Counted from the first letter of the stretch, positions 34,234 through 42,191 are shown. The stretch is 64,000 bases of DNA from Pseudoxanthomonas suwonensis J47 (GCF_000513955.1 NZ_KI911331.1:44955-108954); one strand, 5' to 3'. Notes: a model not told the origin generated them from the letters alone. Numbers and translations: made by a program.

Positions 34234-34911
34234 TTGGCTATTTCGCAGCACAGGACGCCCACCCCGGGCCCCGCTTTCGTGCGCCTGCTGGCGCGGATCG
34301 CCGGGACCGAGCCACCGCCGATGGGCCAGCCCCTCTCGGCCTGGCTGGGCCAGCAGATCGACTGGAACCGTGCCGTGGCCCTGTCCGGCGCGCTGGACGG
34401 TCGCGTGCCCGCGCCGCCGGAGGACGCCCCGGCGTTCGACGCCGCCGAGGACGAGGCCTGCGCCCGCCTGCGCGCCAGCCTGGCCGAGTCCATCACCGGC
34501 GACGCCGGCCCGGAGGCCCCGGCCGACGAGGCCGCGCCGCTGGACTACGCCCCGTTCCGCAGCCACTACCAGGCCCGGCAGCGGGCCATGCTCGCCGCCA
34601 CCGGGCGCCTGCGTGGCCAGCTGCGCGACATGCTCGCCGCCTCGCCGGCGCTGGCCCGCCTGGCCGAGGTGGACGCGGTGATGGAGCAGGTCCTCGGCCC
34701 GCGTGAGCACGCCCTGCTGGCGAAGCTGCCGGCGCTGCTGGGCGGCCACTTCGAGCGCCTGCAGCAGGGCGCCGTCGCCGCCGGCGGCGGCCGCGCCTGG
34801 CTGCAGGTGTTCCGCCGCGACATGCAGGACGTGCTCCTGGCCGAGCTCGACATCCGTTTCCAACCGATCGACGCGCTGCTCGCGGCGCTTCGCACCCCCC
34901 GGACCCCATGA
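34234..34911 (+). CDS. DUF3348-type protein, first gene of motor-like operon
   Basis: A soluble, helix-rich 225-aa protein of the DUF3348 type, with no signal or membrane segment, and with an acidic middle (residues 60-105). The frame opens with TTG at 34234; no ATG exists before the conserved-looking FVRLLARIAG, so the start is uncertain by about 15 codons. Its TGA overlaps the ATG of the DUF802 gene. Function is unknown; I base the call on family pattern and on co-occurrence with the DUF802, OmpA and DUF2894 genes, an arrangement I recognise from other Xanthomonadaceae and Burkholderiales. Confidence 0.75.
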   Translation: MAISQHRTPTPGPAFVRLLARIAGTEPPPMGQPLSAWLGQQIDWNRAVALSGALDGRVPAPPEDAPAFDAAEDEACARLRASLAESITGDAGPEAPADEAAPLDYAPFRSHYQARQRAMLAATGRLRGQLRDMLAASPALARLAEVDAVMEQVLGPREHALLAKLPALLGGHFERLQQGAVAAGGGRAWLQVFRRDMQDVLLAELDIRFQPIDALLAALRTPRTP

Positions 34912-37241
34912 CCAGAAACCTGCCGTATCTCGTCCTGTTCCTTGCCGGCCTGGCGGTCCTCGCCTGGACCGGCGCCAGCCACCTGTCCACCCATCCGCTG
35001 GGCGCCGCCGTGATCCTGGTGATCGCCGCCGGCTTCCTCGCCGGCGCGCTGGAGCTGCGCCGCTACCGCCAGGCCACCGCTTCGCTGGCGACCGCGCTGG
35101 CCGACGCCGACGCCGCGCGCAGCGACCTCGGCGGCTGGCTCGGCCGCCTGCAGCCGGCGATCCGCAACGCGGTGCGCCTGCGCATCGAGGGCGAGCGGGT
35201 GGCGCTGCCGGCGCCGGCGCTGACTCCGTACCTGGTCGGCTTGCTGGTGCTGCTGGGCATGCTCGGCACCCTGCTGGGGATGATGGTCACCCTGCGCGGC
35301 ACCGGCCTGGCGCTGGAGGCGGCCGCCGACCTGGACGCGATCCGTGGCTCGCTGGCCGCGCCGGTGAAGGGCCTGGGCTTCGCCTTCGGCACCTCGATCG
35401 CCGGCGTCGCCGCCTCGGCGGTGCTGGGCCTGCTGTCGGCGCTGGGCCAGCGCGAGCGCGCGCAGGTGGTGCAGCAGCTGGACGTGGAAGCGGCCACCAC
35501 GCTGCGCGTGCATTCGCGCGCCTGGCAGCGCGAGGAAGCGCTGCGCCTGCAGCAGGAGCAGGGCGCGATGCTGCCGGCCCTGGTCGAACGCCTGCAGGGC
35601 CTGGCCGAAGCGATCGAACGCCAGCACGCCGCTGGCGGCGAACGTCTGCTCGCCAGCCAGGCCGAGTTCCATGCGCGTACCGAAGCGTCGCAGGCGCGCT
35701 GGGTCGAGTCGCTGCAGTCGCTGGCCGCCTCGCTGGAAAAGCAGCAGGCCGCCGCCGGCGAACAGCTGCTGGCCGCGCAGGGCGCGTTCCATGCGCGCGG
35801 CGAGGAGTCGCAGTCGCGCTGGACCGCTTCGCTGCAGGCCCTGGCCGAATCGATCGAGAAGCAGCATGCTGCCAGCGGCGAACGCCTGCTCGCCGCGCAG
35901 GCCGGCTTCCACGCCCGCAGCGAGGAAGCGCAGTCGCGCTGGGCCGCGTCGCTGCAGGAATCGCTGCAGGCCGGCGTCGCCGAAAGCGCGCGCGCGGCCG
36001 GTGCCGCGCTGCAGCCGGTGGTCGAGGCGACCCTGGCCGGACTGGCGCGCGAAGCCGCCTCCACCCAGGCGATGGTGGGCGAAGCGGTGCAGCGCCAGCT
36101 CGACGGCCTGTCCGCCGGCTTCGCCAGCGCCACCAAGGCCGCCGCCGAGAGCTGGCGCGCCGCGATCGACAGCCAGCAGCAGGCCAACGAAGCGCTGGCC
36201 GGCAATCTGCAGGCCGCGCTGGAACGCTTCAATGCCGCCTTCGAGCAGCGCTCGCTGCAGCTGCTGGGCGAGCTGGGCGAGCGCCTGGACGGCAACGCCG
36301 TGCACATGGCCGAGGCCTGGGAACAGGCGCTGCAGCGCCAGGAGCAGGCGCACGCGGCGCTGGTCGAGCGCAATGGCGAGGCCTGGGCACGGGCGACCGC
36401 CGGTTTCGGCGAGCAGGCCGGCGCGCTGGTCGAGAGCGTGGACCGTTCGCACGAGCGCCTGCAGCAGGCGCTGGCCGAGCAGGACGCGCAGCGCCTGCAG
36501 GCCTGGAACGCGCAGCTGGCCGAAACCGGCGCCGGCCTGCGCGAGGCCTGGACCGCGGCGGCCACGCATGCCTCCGAACGCCAGCAGGCGATCTGCGACG
36601 CGTTGGCTGCCACCGCCGCCGGCATCACCGCGCAGGCACAGGCACAGGCGCGCGACACCGTCGCGGAGATCGCGCAGCTGCTGCAGGCCGCCGCCGAGGC
36701 GCCGCGCGCGGCCGCCGAAGTCATCGGCGAGCTGCGCCAGCAGCTGTCCGACAGCATGGTCCGCGACACCGCCATGCTCGAGGAACGCAACCAGCTGATG
36801 GCCACGCTGCAGACCCTGCTGGACGCGGTGAACCACGCCTCCACCGAGCAGCGCGGCGCGATCGACGCACTGCTGTCGACCTCGGCCGAACTGCTCGAGC
36901 GCGTCGGCGAACGTTTCGGCGAACACGTGCAGGCCGAGGCCGGCAAGCTGGAAACCGCCGCCGCGCAGGTCGCTGCCGGCGCCGCCGACGTCGCCAGCCT
37001 CGGCGAGGCCTTCGCCACCGCGGTGCAGCTGTTCGGCCAGTCCAGCAGCGAACTGGGCGAGCGCCTGCAGCAGATCGAGGCCGCGCTGGAACGCTCGGCC
37101 GCGCGCAGCGACGAACAGCTGGCCTACTACGTGGCCCAGGCGCGCGAGGTCGTGGACCTGAGCCTGATGGCGCAGCGCCAGATCGCCGCCGACCTGCAGC
37201 GCATCGATGACACCCGCGCCGAAGGGGCCGAGGCCGCATGA
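34908..37241 (+). CDS. DUF802/MotA-ExbB-like protein with long coiled-coil tail, 777 aa
   Basis: A 777-aa membrane protein. TM1 (5-24) and TM2 (28-48) are followed by a short loop, then TM3 (105-128) with GLLVLLGMLGTLLGMMV and TM4 (155-180) with GLGFAFGTSIAGVAASAVLG. The last two match the MotA/TolQ/ExbB pore motif (compare GLFGTVWGIM and LIATAIGLFAAIPA in TolQ). Residues 185-777 are a long, Ala/Gln/Glu-rich coiled coil with an internal 40-residue repeat. This is the design of ZorA and MotA-type stator subunits with a long tail. Its ATG overlaps the previous TGA, and its stop overlaps the OmpA ATG. The motor interpretation is inferred; DUF802 is the family name I recall. Confidence 0.82.
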   Translation: MTRNLPYLVLFLAGLAVLAWTGASHLSTHPLGAAVILVIAAGFLAGALELRRYRQATASLATALADADAARSDLGGWLGRLQPAIRNAVRLRIEGERVALPAPALTPYLVGLLVLLGMLGTLLGMMVTLRGTGLALEAAADLDAIRGSLAAPVKGLGFAFGTSIAGVAASAVLGLLSALGQRERAQVVQQLDVEAATTLRVHSRAWQREEALRLQQEQGAMLPALVERLQGLAEAIERQHAAGGERLLASQAEFHARTEASQARWVESLQSLAASLEKQQAAAGEQLLAAQGAFHARGEESQSRWTASLQALAESIEKQHAASGERLLAAQAGFHARSEEAQSRWAASLQESLQAGVAESARAAGAALQPVVEATLAGLAREAASTQAMVGEAVQRQLDGLSAGFASATKAAAESWRAAIDSQQQANEALAGNLQAALERFNAAFEQRSLQLLGELGERLDGNAVHMAEAWEQALQRQEQAHAALVERNGEAWARATAGFGEQAGALVESVDRSHERLQQALAEQDAQRLQAWNAQLAETGAGLREAWTAAATHASERQQAICDALAATAAGITAQAQAQARDTVAEIAQLLQAAAEAPRAAAEVIGELRQQLSDSMVRDTAMLEERNQLMATLQTLLDAVNHASTEQRGAIDALLSTSAELLERVGERFGEHVQAEAGKLETAAAQVAAGAADVASLGEAFATAVQLFGQSSSELGERLQQIEAALERSAARSDEQLAYYVAQAREVVDLSLMAQRQIAADLQRIDDTRAEGAEAA
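35581..35955 (+). repeat. Three in-frame 120-bp repeats in the DUF802 gene
   Basis: About 3 units of 120 bases encode a 40-residue heptad-rich repeat (units of the pattern SLQ-LA-SIEKQ-AA-GE-LLA-Q--FHAR-E--QSRW). The units are roughly 75% identical, so the coiled-coil tail probably grew by duplication. Confidence 0.75.
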
Positions 37242-37903
37242 GCCTGGAGAGCGAAGGCCAGGCCGAACTCGGCACGCCGGTGTGGGCGGCGTTCGGCGAC
37301 CTGATGGCGGTGCTGCTGGGCGCGTTCGTGCTGGTCCTGGTCGGCGTGATCGCGGTGCAGGGCGAGCTGGCGCTGCGCCTGGACGAGGAGGTCGCGCGCC
37401 GCGAAGCCGAGGCGCAGCAGCGCCAGGCGCTGGAGCAGGCGCTGGCCGGTCCGCTGGCCAGCGGCCGGGTGACCCTGGTCGACGGCCGCATCGGGATCCG
37501 CGGCAACGTGCTGTTCGCGCTCAACTCCGACCAGCTGCAGCCGGAAGGCGAGGAACTGCTGCGCAGCCTCGCCGCGCCGCTGGCCGGCTACCTGGCCGCG
37601 CGCGACCAGATCCTGATGGTCAGCGGCTTCACCGACGATCGCCCGGTGCGCGACGGCAACCGCCGCTTCGCCGACAACTGGGAGCTGTCCGCGCAGCGCG
37701 CGCTGACCGTGACCCGCACCCTGGTCGCCGAAGGCGTGCCGGCCGATTCGGTGTTCGCCGCCGCGTTCGGCGCGCAGCAGCCGGTCAGCCCGAACGACAG
37801 CGAGGCCGGCCGCGCCAGGAACCGCCGCGTGGAGATCGCGCCGATGCCGCGTCCGGCGCGCGGCAAGGATGGCGTGGAGCGCAGGGACGGCGATGGCCGC
37901 TGA
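37238..37903 (+). CDS. MotB/ZorB-like OmpA-domain protein
   Basis: A 221-aa protein with one N-terminal membrane helix (residues 16-38) and a C-terminal OmpA/peptidoglycan-binding domain (about 90-205: LFALNSDQLQPEGEELL, SGFTDDRPV, NWELSAQRALTVTRTL, RNRRVEIAPMP). The helix reads WAAFGDLMAVLLGAFVLVLV, with Asp21 where MotB, ZorB and ExbD carry the proton-binding aspartate. ATGA overlap with the DUF802 stop and an 11-base overlap with DUF2894 show tight coupling. Anchoring to peptidoglycan while pairing with the DUF802 pentamer is the likely arrangement; that is inference. Confidence 0.85.
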   Translation: MSLESEGQAELGTPVWAAFGDLMAVLLGAFVLVLVGVIAVQGELALRLDEEVARREAEAQQRQALEQALAGPLASGRVTLVDGRIGIRGNVLFALNSDQLQPEGEELLRSLAAPLAGYLAARDQILMVSGFTDDRPVRDGNRRFADNWELSAQRALTVTRTLVAEGVPADSVFAAAFGAQQPVSPNDSEAGRARNRRVEIAPMPRPARGKDGVERRDGDGR

Positions 37904-38513
37904 TGGCGCCCGCGCCGGCGACCGGCTGGCGGCCTGGCGCGAGCAGGGCGCCGACCGCCTCGATCCGCTGCGTTTCGCGCGGATGCAGGCGCTGGCGGCG
38001 CGCGTGCAGGCCCACGAGGGCAAGGCGCGCGAACTGCTGGAGCAGCGCCTGGCCGCGCTGGTCGAGGCCTACGCCGCCGGTCTTTCCGCGCAGGCGCGCG
38101 AAGGTGGTGCCGCGGGTAACCCAGCGGCCGCAGGGCCGCTGGCCGTGCTTGCGCAGGAAATCACCCGGCGCTCGGCCGAGATGAACCCGGCCTACCCGGA
38201 CGTGCCGATGCTCGATGCGCTGCGCGGCTTGTGGGGACGCCTGCGCACCGCCGGCCAGGTGCGCCATGCGCTGGCCGAGGAACCGACCGACGCCGGTCCG
38301 CTGAACTCCGGACGCCTCGCCCACCGCGCGATGGCGACCATGCGCGCGCAGTGCCCGGACTACCTGCGCCACTTCGTCGCCTACGCCGACGCACTGGCCT
38401 CGCTGGAGCGGCTGTGCGCCGCGGCGATGCCGGAGGCCTCGCCGACCCTGCGCGAGTCCGCGCGCAAGCCGGCCAGGCCCGCAAAGCCGCGCAGGCGCAA
38501 GCGCAGCGAGTAG
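37893..38513 (+). CDS. DUF2894-type cytoplasmic protein
   Basis: A 206-aa soluble protein of the DUF2894 type. The N-terminal half is helical (RLAAWREQGADRLDPLRF and QAHEGKARELLEQRLAALV), the middle has SAEMNPAYPDVPMLDALR, and the C-terminus is strongly basic (RKPARPAKPRRRKRSE), possibly nucleic-acid or membrane binding. The ATG at 37893 lies inside the end of the OmpA gene. Last gene of the four-gene motor-like operon. No enzymatic motif is visible. Confidence 0.75.
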   Translation: MAADGARAGDRLAAWREQGADRLDPLRFARMQALAARVQAHEGKARELLEQRLAALVEAYAAGLSAQAREGGAAGNPAAAGPLAVLAQEITRRSAEMNPAYPDVPMLDALRGLWGRLRTAGQVRHALAEEPTDAGPLNSGRLAHRAMATMRAQCPDYLRHFVAYADALASLERLCAAAMPEASPTLRESARKPARPAKPRRRKRSE

Positions 38514-38528
38514 GCCGCACTTGCCGGC

Positions 38529-38660
38529 TCAGTCGCCGGCGTCCTGCGGCGCGGACTGCGCCTCGACGAACAGGCCCATCCCTGCCGCATCACAGGACTC
38601 GTGCAGCAGCCACCACGCCGCCTGGCACGGATCGGGGAGTTCGGGGTCGTTGCGTTCCAT
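38529..38660 (-). CDS. 43-aa microprotein with strong ribosome-binding site
   Basis: A 43-residue open frame, MERNDPELPDPCQAAWW followed by LLHESCDAAGMGLFVEAQ, with two cysteines and a net negative charge, preceded by GCGGAAGGAGAACCC, an ideal ribosome-binding site. It ends 15 bases from the convergent DUF2894 stop and lies downstream of SirB and NnrS on the same strand, across a REP-like repeat. No family is recognised. Confidence 0.5.
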   Translation of the reverse strand: MERNDPELPDPCQAAWWLLHESCDAAGMGLFVEAQSAPQDAGD

Positions 38661-38675
38661 GGGTTCTCCTTCCGC

Positions 38676-38702
38676 GGATGCGCTTCGCCTATCCGGGCTA
38701 CG
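38676..38702. repeat. Interspersed REP-like repeat, copy 2
   Basis: The 27-base motif of positions 64-90 with one change (T to C in the middle). It lies between the SirB gene and the 43-aa microprotein. Confidence 0.55.
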
Positions 38703-38755
38703 CGGCTGGATGGAGCCCGGACTCGGCCGAAGGCCGCCTCCGGGACGCCACGCAC

Positions 38756-39157
38756 TCAGCCCATCAACAGGTAGAACGCCCCCAGTGGATGATGGGTGCG
38801 GGCGATGCAGTACACCTGCAGGAAGCACAGCCCCGCCGCCACGACCAGCGCCGCCCGCGTGCGCGTACGCCGCTGCGGACGGAAGGCGAGGATGCCCAGC
38901 ACCACGTAGGCGACGACCAGGCACAGTTTCACCAGCAGCCAGCCGTTCGCGTACAGCTCGCGCGGCAGGATGGTCAGCAGCATGAAGGCCGCGGTCAGCA
39001 GCACCGTATCGACGGTGTAGCTGAGATAGCGGACCGGCGCGAACCGTGGCCACTGCATGCCGGCCAACAGGGCCAGCGCGCGCAGGCCGAAGAATCCGCC
39101 GCTGCCCAGCGCGGCGGCGATGTGGACAAGCTTGATCTGCGGATAGAACTCGAACAT
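38756..39157 (-). CDS. SirB family membrane protein
   Basis: A 133-aa inner-membrane protein with four hydrophobic segments (residues 8-30, 45-65, 72-90, 105-125), of the SirB2 family. Visible are YPQIKLVHIAAALGSGGFFGLRAL and YTVDTVLLTAAFML, the latter a SirB signature region. Histidines His12 and one near residue 122 could bind a cofactor. It follows the NnrS gene by three bases and probably belongs to the same anaerobic operon. Function is unknown. Confidence 0.82.
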   Translation of the reverse strand: MFEFYPQIKLVHIAAALGSGGFFGLRALALLAGMQWPRFAPVRYLSYTVDTVLLTAAFMLLTILPRELYANGWLLVKLCLVVAYVVLGILAFRPQRRTRTRAALVVAAGLCFLQVYCIARTHHPLGAFYLLMG

Positions 39158-39160
39158 GGC

Positions 39161-40420
39161 TCAGCCGGGGCGCCCGTCGCGGCGCGGGGTCAGGTAGGTA
39201 TGGCCGATCCGCGCCACCCATGGCGACAGCGCGACCAGCCAGCCGGTGGCGGCGATGGCCTGCCACAGGCCCGGATCGGGAAGGATGTCGGCGAGGATGC
39301 GCAGCGTGGCCACCAGCTGGATCGCGACGAAGGCGAACCACGCAGGCCCATGCATGCGCAGCGGCTGCCCGGAATGGCCCTGGGTCACGCGGGTGACCAT
39401 CGCCACCAGCAGGCTGCCGAAGAAACCGATGAACAGCGCGTGCATCGGCGCGCGGCCCAGCACGAAGTCGCCGCCGGACAGGTAGACCAGGCTCTGCACC
39501 ACGTACAGCGCGAAGGTCGCCGGCAGCCACGCGGTGCCGACGAACAGCACCATCAGCAGGCCCGGGCGCGGTGTGCCGCCGGCGGGCCGGCGCGGCCACC
39601 AGCGGTACACCGCATGGGCGGTGAGCAGCAGCAGCGGCAGGTCGGCCAGCCACAGCCAGGCGTAGGCATGCACCAGTTCCAGGCCCAGGTGCAGGATCGC
39701 CAGCGCCCACACCACGCCCAGCCACGGCAGCGGCCGCCATGCCTTGTAACCGGGTACCACGTTGCCGGCGAAGAACGGGAACATGCGGTGCGCGACCGTC
39801 ACGTACACCGGCAGCAGCAGGCCGAAGCCGCCGAGCTTGATGCTGGCGAAGGCCCACTGCGGCGATGCGCCGAGGACGAAGGCGATGAACATCGCCACGC
39901 CCAGCCAGCCCAGCACCAGTCCCGCGAAACACGAGCGCGCATGCCAGGTGCGGCCCTTCTCGTCGGCCAGCAGCCGGCCCAGGGTGAGCAGCCCGGCGCT
40001 CCAGCCGGCCAGGGCCATCCACAGGCCCACGGTCAGGCCGACTTCCCAGCCCGCCGCGCCCAGCAGGATCGCCAGCTGCCCGCCCATCAGGCCGAGGCCG
40101 ACCGGCACGTAGTGCCGGCGCTCCAGGTCGGGCAGCCCCATCCAGCGCGGGAACACGGTCAGCAGGAAGCCGAACACGAAGCTCGGCAGCACCAGGTACT
40201 GCATGACGAAGGCATGCAGCCAGCCCCCGGGAACCGGCAGCTCCGGCATGGTCCACCAGCCGGAACGCGCCGACACCAGCCACAGCGCCCACCACAGCAT
40301 CGCCAGCAGCACGTTGGCCGCGCCGACGAAGAACATCAGCCGGTGCGGTGCATGCACCAGCCAGGCCGGCGAGGGCCGCGCGCGGCGCGGGCGGGGCAGG
40401 GGAGCGGTCTCGGCGTGCAT
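39161..40420 (-). CDS. nnrS: NnrS family protein (copy 2)
   Basis: A 419-aa inner-membrane protein with 12 hydrophobic segments, of the NnrS family named for its link with nitrite and NO reductase regulons. Features: HAPHRLMFFVGAANVLLAML, the typical N-terminus; GGWLHAFVMQYLVLPSFVFGFLLTVFPRW; VAHRMFPFFAGNVVPG and RAPMHALFIGFFGSL with conserved histidines. It relieves nitrosative stress elsewhere in the family. The ATG at 40420 has no ribosome-binding site and lies exactly where transcription would start from the FNR-type box centred 41.5 bases upstream, suggesting a leaderless message. Confidence 0.9.
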   Translation of the reverse strand: MHAETAPLPRPRRARPSPAWLVHAPHRLMFFVGAANVLLAMLWWALWLVSARSGWWTMPELPVPGGWLHAFVMQYLVLPSFVFGFLLTVFPRWMGLPDLERRHYVPVGLGLMGGQLAILLGAAGWEVGLTVGLWMALAGWSAGLLTLGRLLADEKGRTWHARSCFAGLVLGWLGVAMFIAFVLGASPQWAFASIKLGGFGLLLPVYVTVAHRMFPFFAGNVVPGYKAWRPLPWLGVVWALAILHLGLELVHAYAWLWLADLPLLLLTAHAVYRWWPRRPAGGTPRPGLLMVLFVGTAWLPATFALYVVQSLVYLSGGDFVLGRAPMHALFIGFFGSLLVAMVTRVTQGHSGQPLRMHGPAWFAFVAIQLVATLRILADILPDPGLWQAIAATGWLVALSPWVARIGHTYLTPRRDGRPG

Positions 40421-40454
40421 GGGGCCAGTCTGCGATCCGCCGGGCGGGGACGCC

Positions 40455-40468
40455 TTGATCCATGTCAG
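40455..40468 (-). promoter_or_regulatory. FNR-type box TTGATCCATGTCAG upstream of nnrS
   Basis: On the minus strand CTGAC-N4-ATCAA. It is centred 41.5 bases upstream of the nnrS ATG, which is the usual class II activator distance from the transcription start. Confidence 0.75.
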
Positions 40469-40499
40469 CCCGGCGCGTGGAACCCGGCCTCGCGGTGGC

Positions 40500-40513
40500 T
40501 TGACCAGGGTCAA
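40500..40513 (+). promoter_or_regulatory. FNR-type box TTGACCAGGGTCAA upstream of the second Cys-tail gene
   Basis: A perfect TTGAC-N4-GTCAA inverted repeat, centred 95 bases upstream of the 87-aa Cys-tail gene, 32 bases from the nnrS box on the divergent side. Confidence 0.75.
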
Positions 40514-40601
40514 GGCCGGGCCGGGACGGCCTGCCTAGAGTCCCTGCATCGCCGGCTGCCGCGTGGCGCCGGCTCCCTCCAGCCCTTCACCGAGGCACCG
40601 C

Positions 40602-40865
40602 ATGTCCAGCCTCCAGGTTTCCGCACCCGATCCCGCCACCGGCCTCTCGCGCGTGTCGGCGATCAGTGCCGCGCTGCGCCAGCACGATCCCGCCGCCCAG
40701 GTGGCGTTCGATCCGACCGATGGCCGGGTGCAGGTGCTGACCGTGCTGCCGCAGGAAGAGGTCGAACGGATCCTGCGCGCGCTGGGCGAAGCCGCGGTGG
40801 CGGACGACTCCGAGCAGGACCGCGACGGCGGCGACGGCTGCTGCGGCTGCGGCTGTCGCGGCTGA
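40602..40865 (+). CDS. HMA-like miniprotein with C-terminal CCGCGC tail, 87 aa
   Basis: An 87-aa protein with an HMA-like beta-alpha-beta-beta-alpha-beta core (residues 3-66) and an acidic linker ending in a Cys cluster, Cys80, Cys81, Cys83 and Cys85, in GDGCCGCGCRG. It has no CxxC in the usual HMA position. The layout, with DPAAQV, a D-xxx-G turn and TV, lines up with that of the 78-aa protein at 20521-20757, so the two look paralogous. It is driven by a FNR-type box, and its neighbours are NnrS and qNor. A metal carrier function is inferred. Confidence 0.75.
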   Translation: MSSLQVSAPDPATGLSRVSAISAALRQHDPAAQVAFDPTDGRVQVLTVLPQEEVERILRALGEAAVADDSEQDRDGGDGCCGCGCRG

Positions 40866-40883
40866 ACCGCCCGCGCGCGGTAC

Positions 40884-41057
40884 TCAGCGCGGCACGCTTT
40901 CGCGGGCGTCCGGGTAGTCCCTCTCCGGATCGGGCCGGCCGTCGCGCGGCTCGTCCGGCGGGTCGTGGTCCTTCCAGCGCGCCTTGTCGTTGCGCAGCTT
41001 GTCGGCGGTGCGGGCCTTGGCTTCGTCGCTTTCGCGGTTGGGTGCGGGCTTGGCCAT
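40884..41057 (-). CDS. Highly charged small protein, 57 aa
   Basis: A 57-residue hydrophilic, Asp/Arg/Lys-rich product (MAKPAPNRESDEAKAR at the start, then many charged residues), probably disordered. GGGAGGCGACGACG precedes the ATG at 41057. It converges with the Cys-tail gene. The family is not recognised. The 268 bases up to the YkgJ gene (41058-41325) hold no gene I can support. Confidence 0.5.
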   Translation of the reverse strand: MAKPAPNRESDEAKARTADKLRNDKARWKDHDPPDEPRDGRPDPERDYPDARESVPR

Positions 41058-41325
41058 CGTCGTCGCCTCCCGTTGCCGGAAGCCGCATTGCACGCCCGTC
41101 GCCGGTTCGTGACGGCGCGGCGGGCTTTCCTCCTGGAATCCGTCCAGTCATGCCGCGGTAAGGCGGGAAAGCGCTAGCATGGCCAATGAATCCCGGCACC
41201 TGCGCGCGATCCGTCCGGCATCGCCACGCCTCCCTCCCGTCATCTGATCCATCCTGCAGCTGCTGCGCGTGGGTCTTCCGCATCGCTCCCGTTCCCGACG
41301 CACCGCGCGCTCCCGGAGCAGGCGC

Positions 41326-41643
41326 ATGAGCGCCTTCGACGAGGAAGGCGGCTGCGCCGACTGCGGGCATTGCGACGCGGTGTGCTGCCGCCTGACCGTG
41401 GTCCTGGAGCCCGAAGACCGCATTCCCTCGCACCTCACCACCTTCCTTCCCGCCGGCCCCCGGGTGATGGCGCATGACGAGGACGGCTGGTGCGTGGCCA
41501 TGGACGGCGCACGCATGAATTGCGGCATCTACGAGAGCCGCCCGCAGGTCTGCCGGCGTTTCGTCATGGACGGGCCTTACTGCCGCTCGGTGCGCCGGGA
41601 ATACGTCGAGGGGCCGCGCGAGATCCCGCTGCTGCTGGAGTAG
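41326..41643 (+). CDS. YkgJ family cysteine-cluster protein
   Basis: A 105-aa protein with the zinc/iron-chelating YkgJ-type pattern: CADCGHCDAVCCRL near the N-terminus, CGIYESRPQVCRRF in the middle, and a last Cys in GPYCRSV. The ATG at 41326 follows CGGAGCAGGCGC; upstream ATGs lack the family. Function is unknown in general. It lies divergent to the highly charged 57-aa gene and converges with the GFA gene, so its operon context says little. Confidence 0.82.
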   Translation: MSAFDEEGGCADCGHCDAVCCRLTVVLEPEDRIPSHLTTFLPAGPRVMAHDEDGWCVAMDGARMNCGIYESRPQVCRRFVMDGPYCRSVRREYVEGPREIPLLLE

Positions 41644-41644
41644 C

Positions 41645-42067
41645 TCAGCCGCCGGCAGGCCTCGGCGGCGACAGCGTGGGGATCTTCGGCAGCCCGTCGT
41701 CCACCTGCAGCCATGGCACGTGCTCGGCATGGAACACGTGCACCGACGGCTCGCGATCCAGCGGTCCGTCGACGAGGGCGCGGGCAACATGCATCTCGCC
41801 CGGCCAGCGCGTGGATTCGAAGAACATGGGCGTGCCACAGGTCGGGCATGAAGCACGGCGCGCACCCGGACTGGATTCGTACCAGCGCGGCTGCGCGGAA
41901 TCCGGCTCCAGCGTGAACTGTTCCGCCGCGAAGCCGACCCAGGTGACCAGCGGCGCGCCATGCGCGCGCCGGCAGGACGAGCAGTGGCAGTGCGCGACCC
42001 ACTTGCTGGGCAGGCGCGCGCCGAAGCGCACGGCGCCGCACAGGCAGGTTCCGGACACGGTATCCAT
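41645..42067 (-). CDS. GFA (glutathione-dependent formaldehyde-activating-like) family protein
   Basis: A 140-aa zinc-binding beta-rich protein with the GFA pattern: GTCLCGAVRFGA, CHCSSCRRAHGAPL and SCPTCGTPMFFES, giving the Cys sets for two zinc sites. The ATG at 42067 is chosen because the family starts there; the open frame begins 24 codons earlier. The family name is inherited and most members have no known substrate. It converges with YkgJ at two bases. Confidence 0.85.
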   Translation of the reverse strand: MDTVSGTCLCGAVRFGARLPSKWVAHCHCSSCRRAHGAPLVTWVGFAAEQFTLEPDSAQPRWYESSPGARRASCPTCGTPMFFESTRWPGEMHVARALVDGPLDREPSVHVFHAEHVPWLQVDDGLPKIPTLSPPRPAGG

Positions 42068-42137
42068 CGCGCGATCCCAGGGGTGGCCCGCGCCGAGTAT
42101 GCCGGCACCCCCGGCGCCGCGCACGTGGCGCCGGCAC

Positions 42138-42168
42138 AAAAAACCGGGGCCGCACGATGGCGGCCCCG
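42138..42168 (-). terminator. Rho-independent terminator after norB
   Basis: On the minus strand CGGGGCCGC (42160-42168) pairs with GCGGCCCCG (42145-42153) around a 6-base loop, then CC and six or more T (42138-42143). It ends 24 bases past the norB stop. A clear intrinsic terminator. Confidence 0.85.
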
Positions 42169-42191
42169 ATGGGTGTCGCAGTGGCGCGTGA

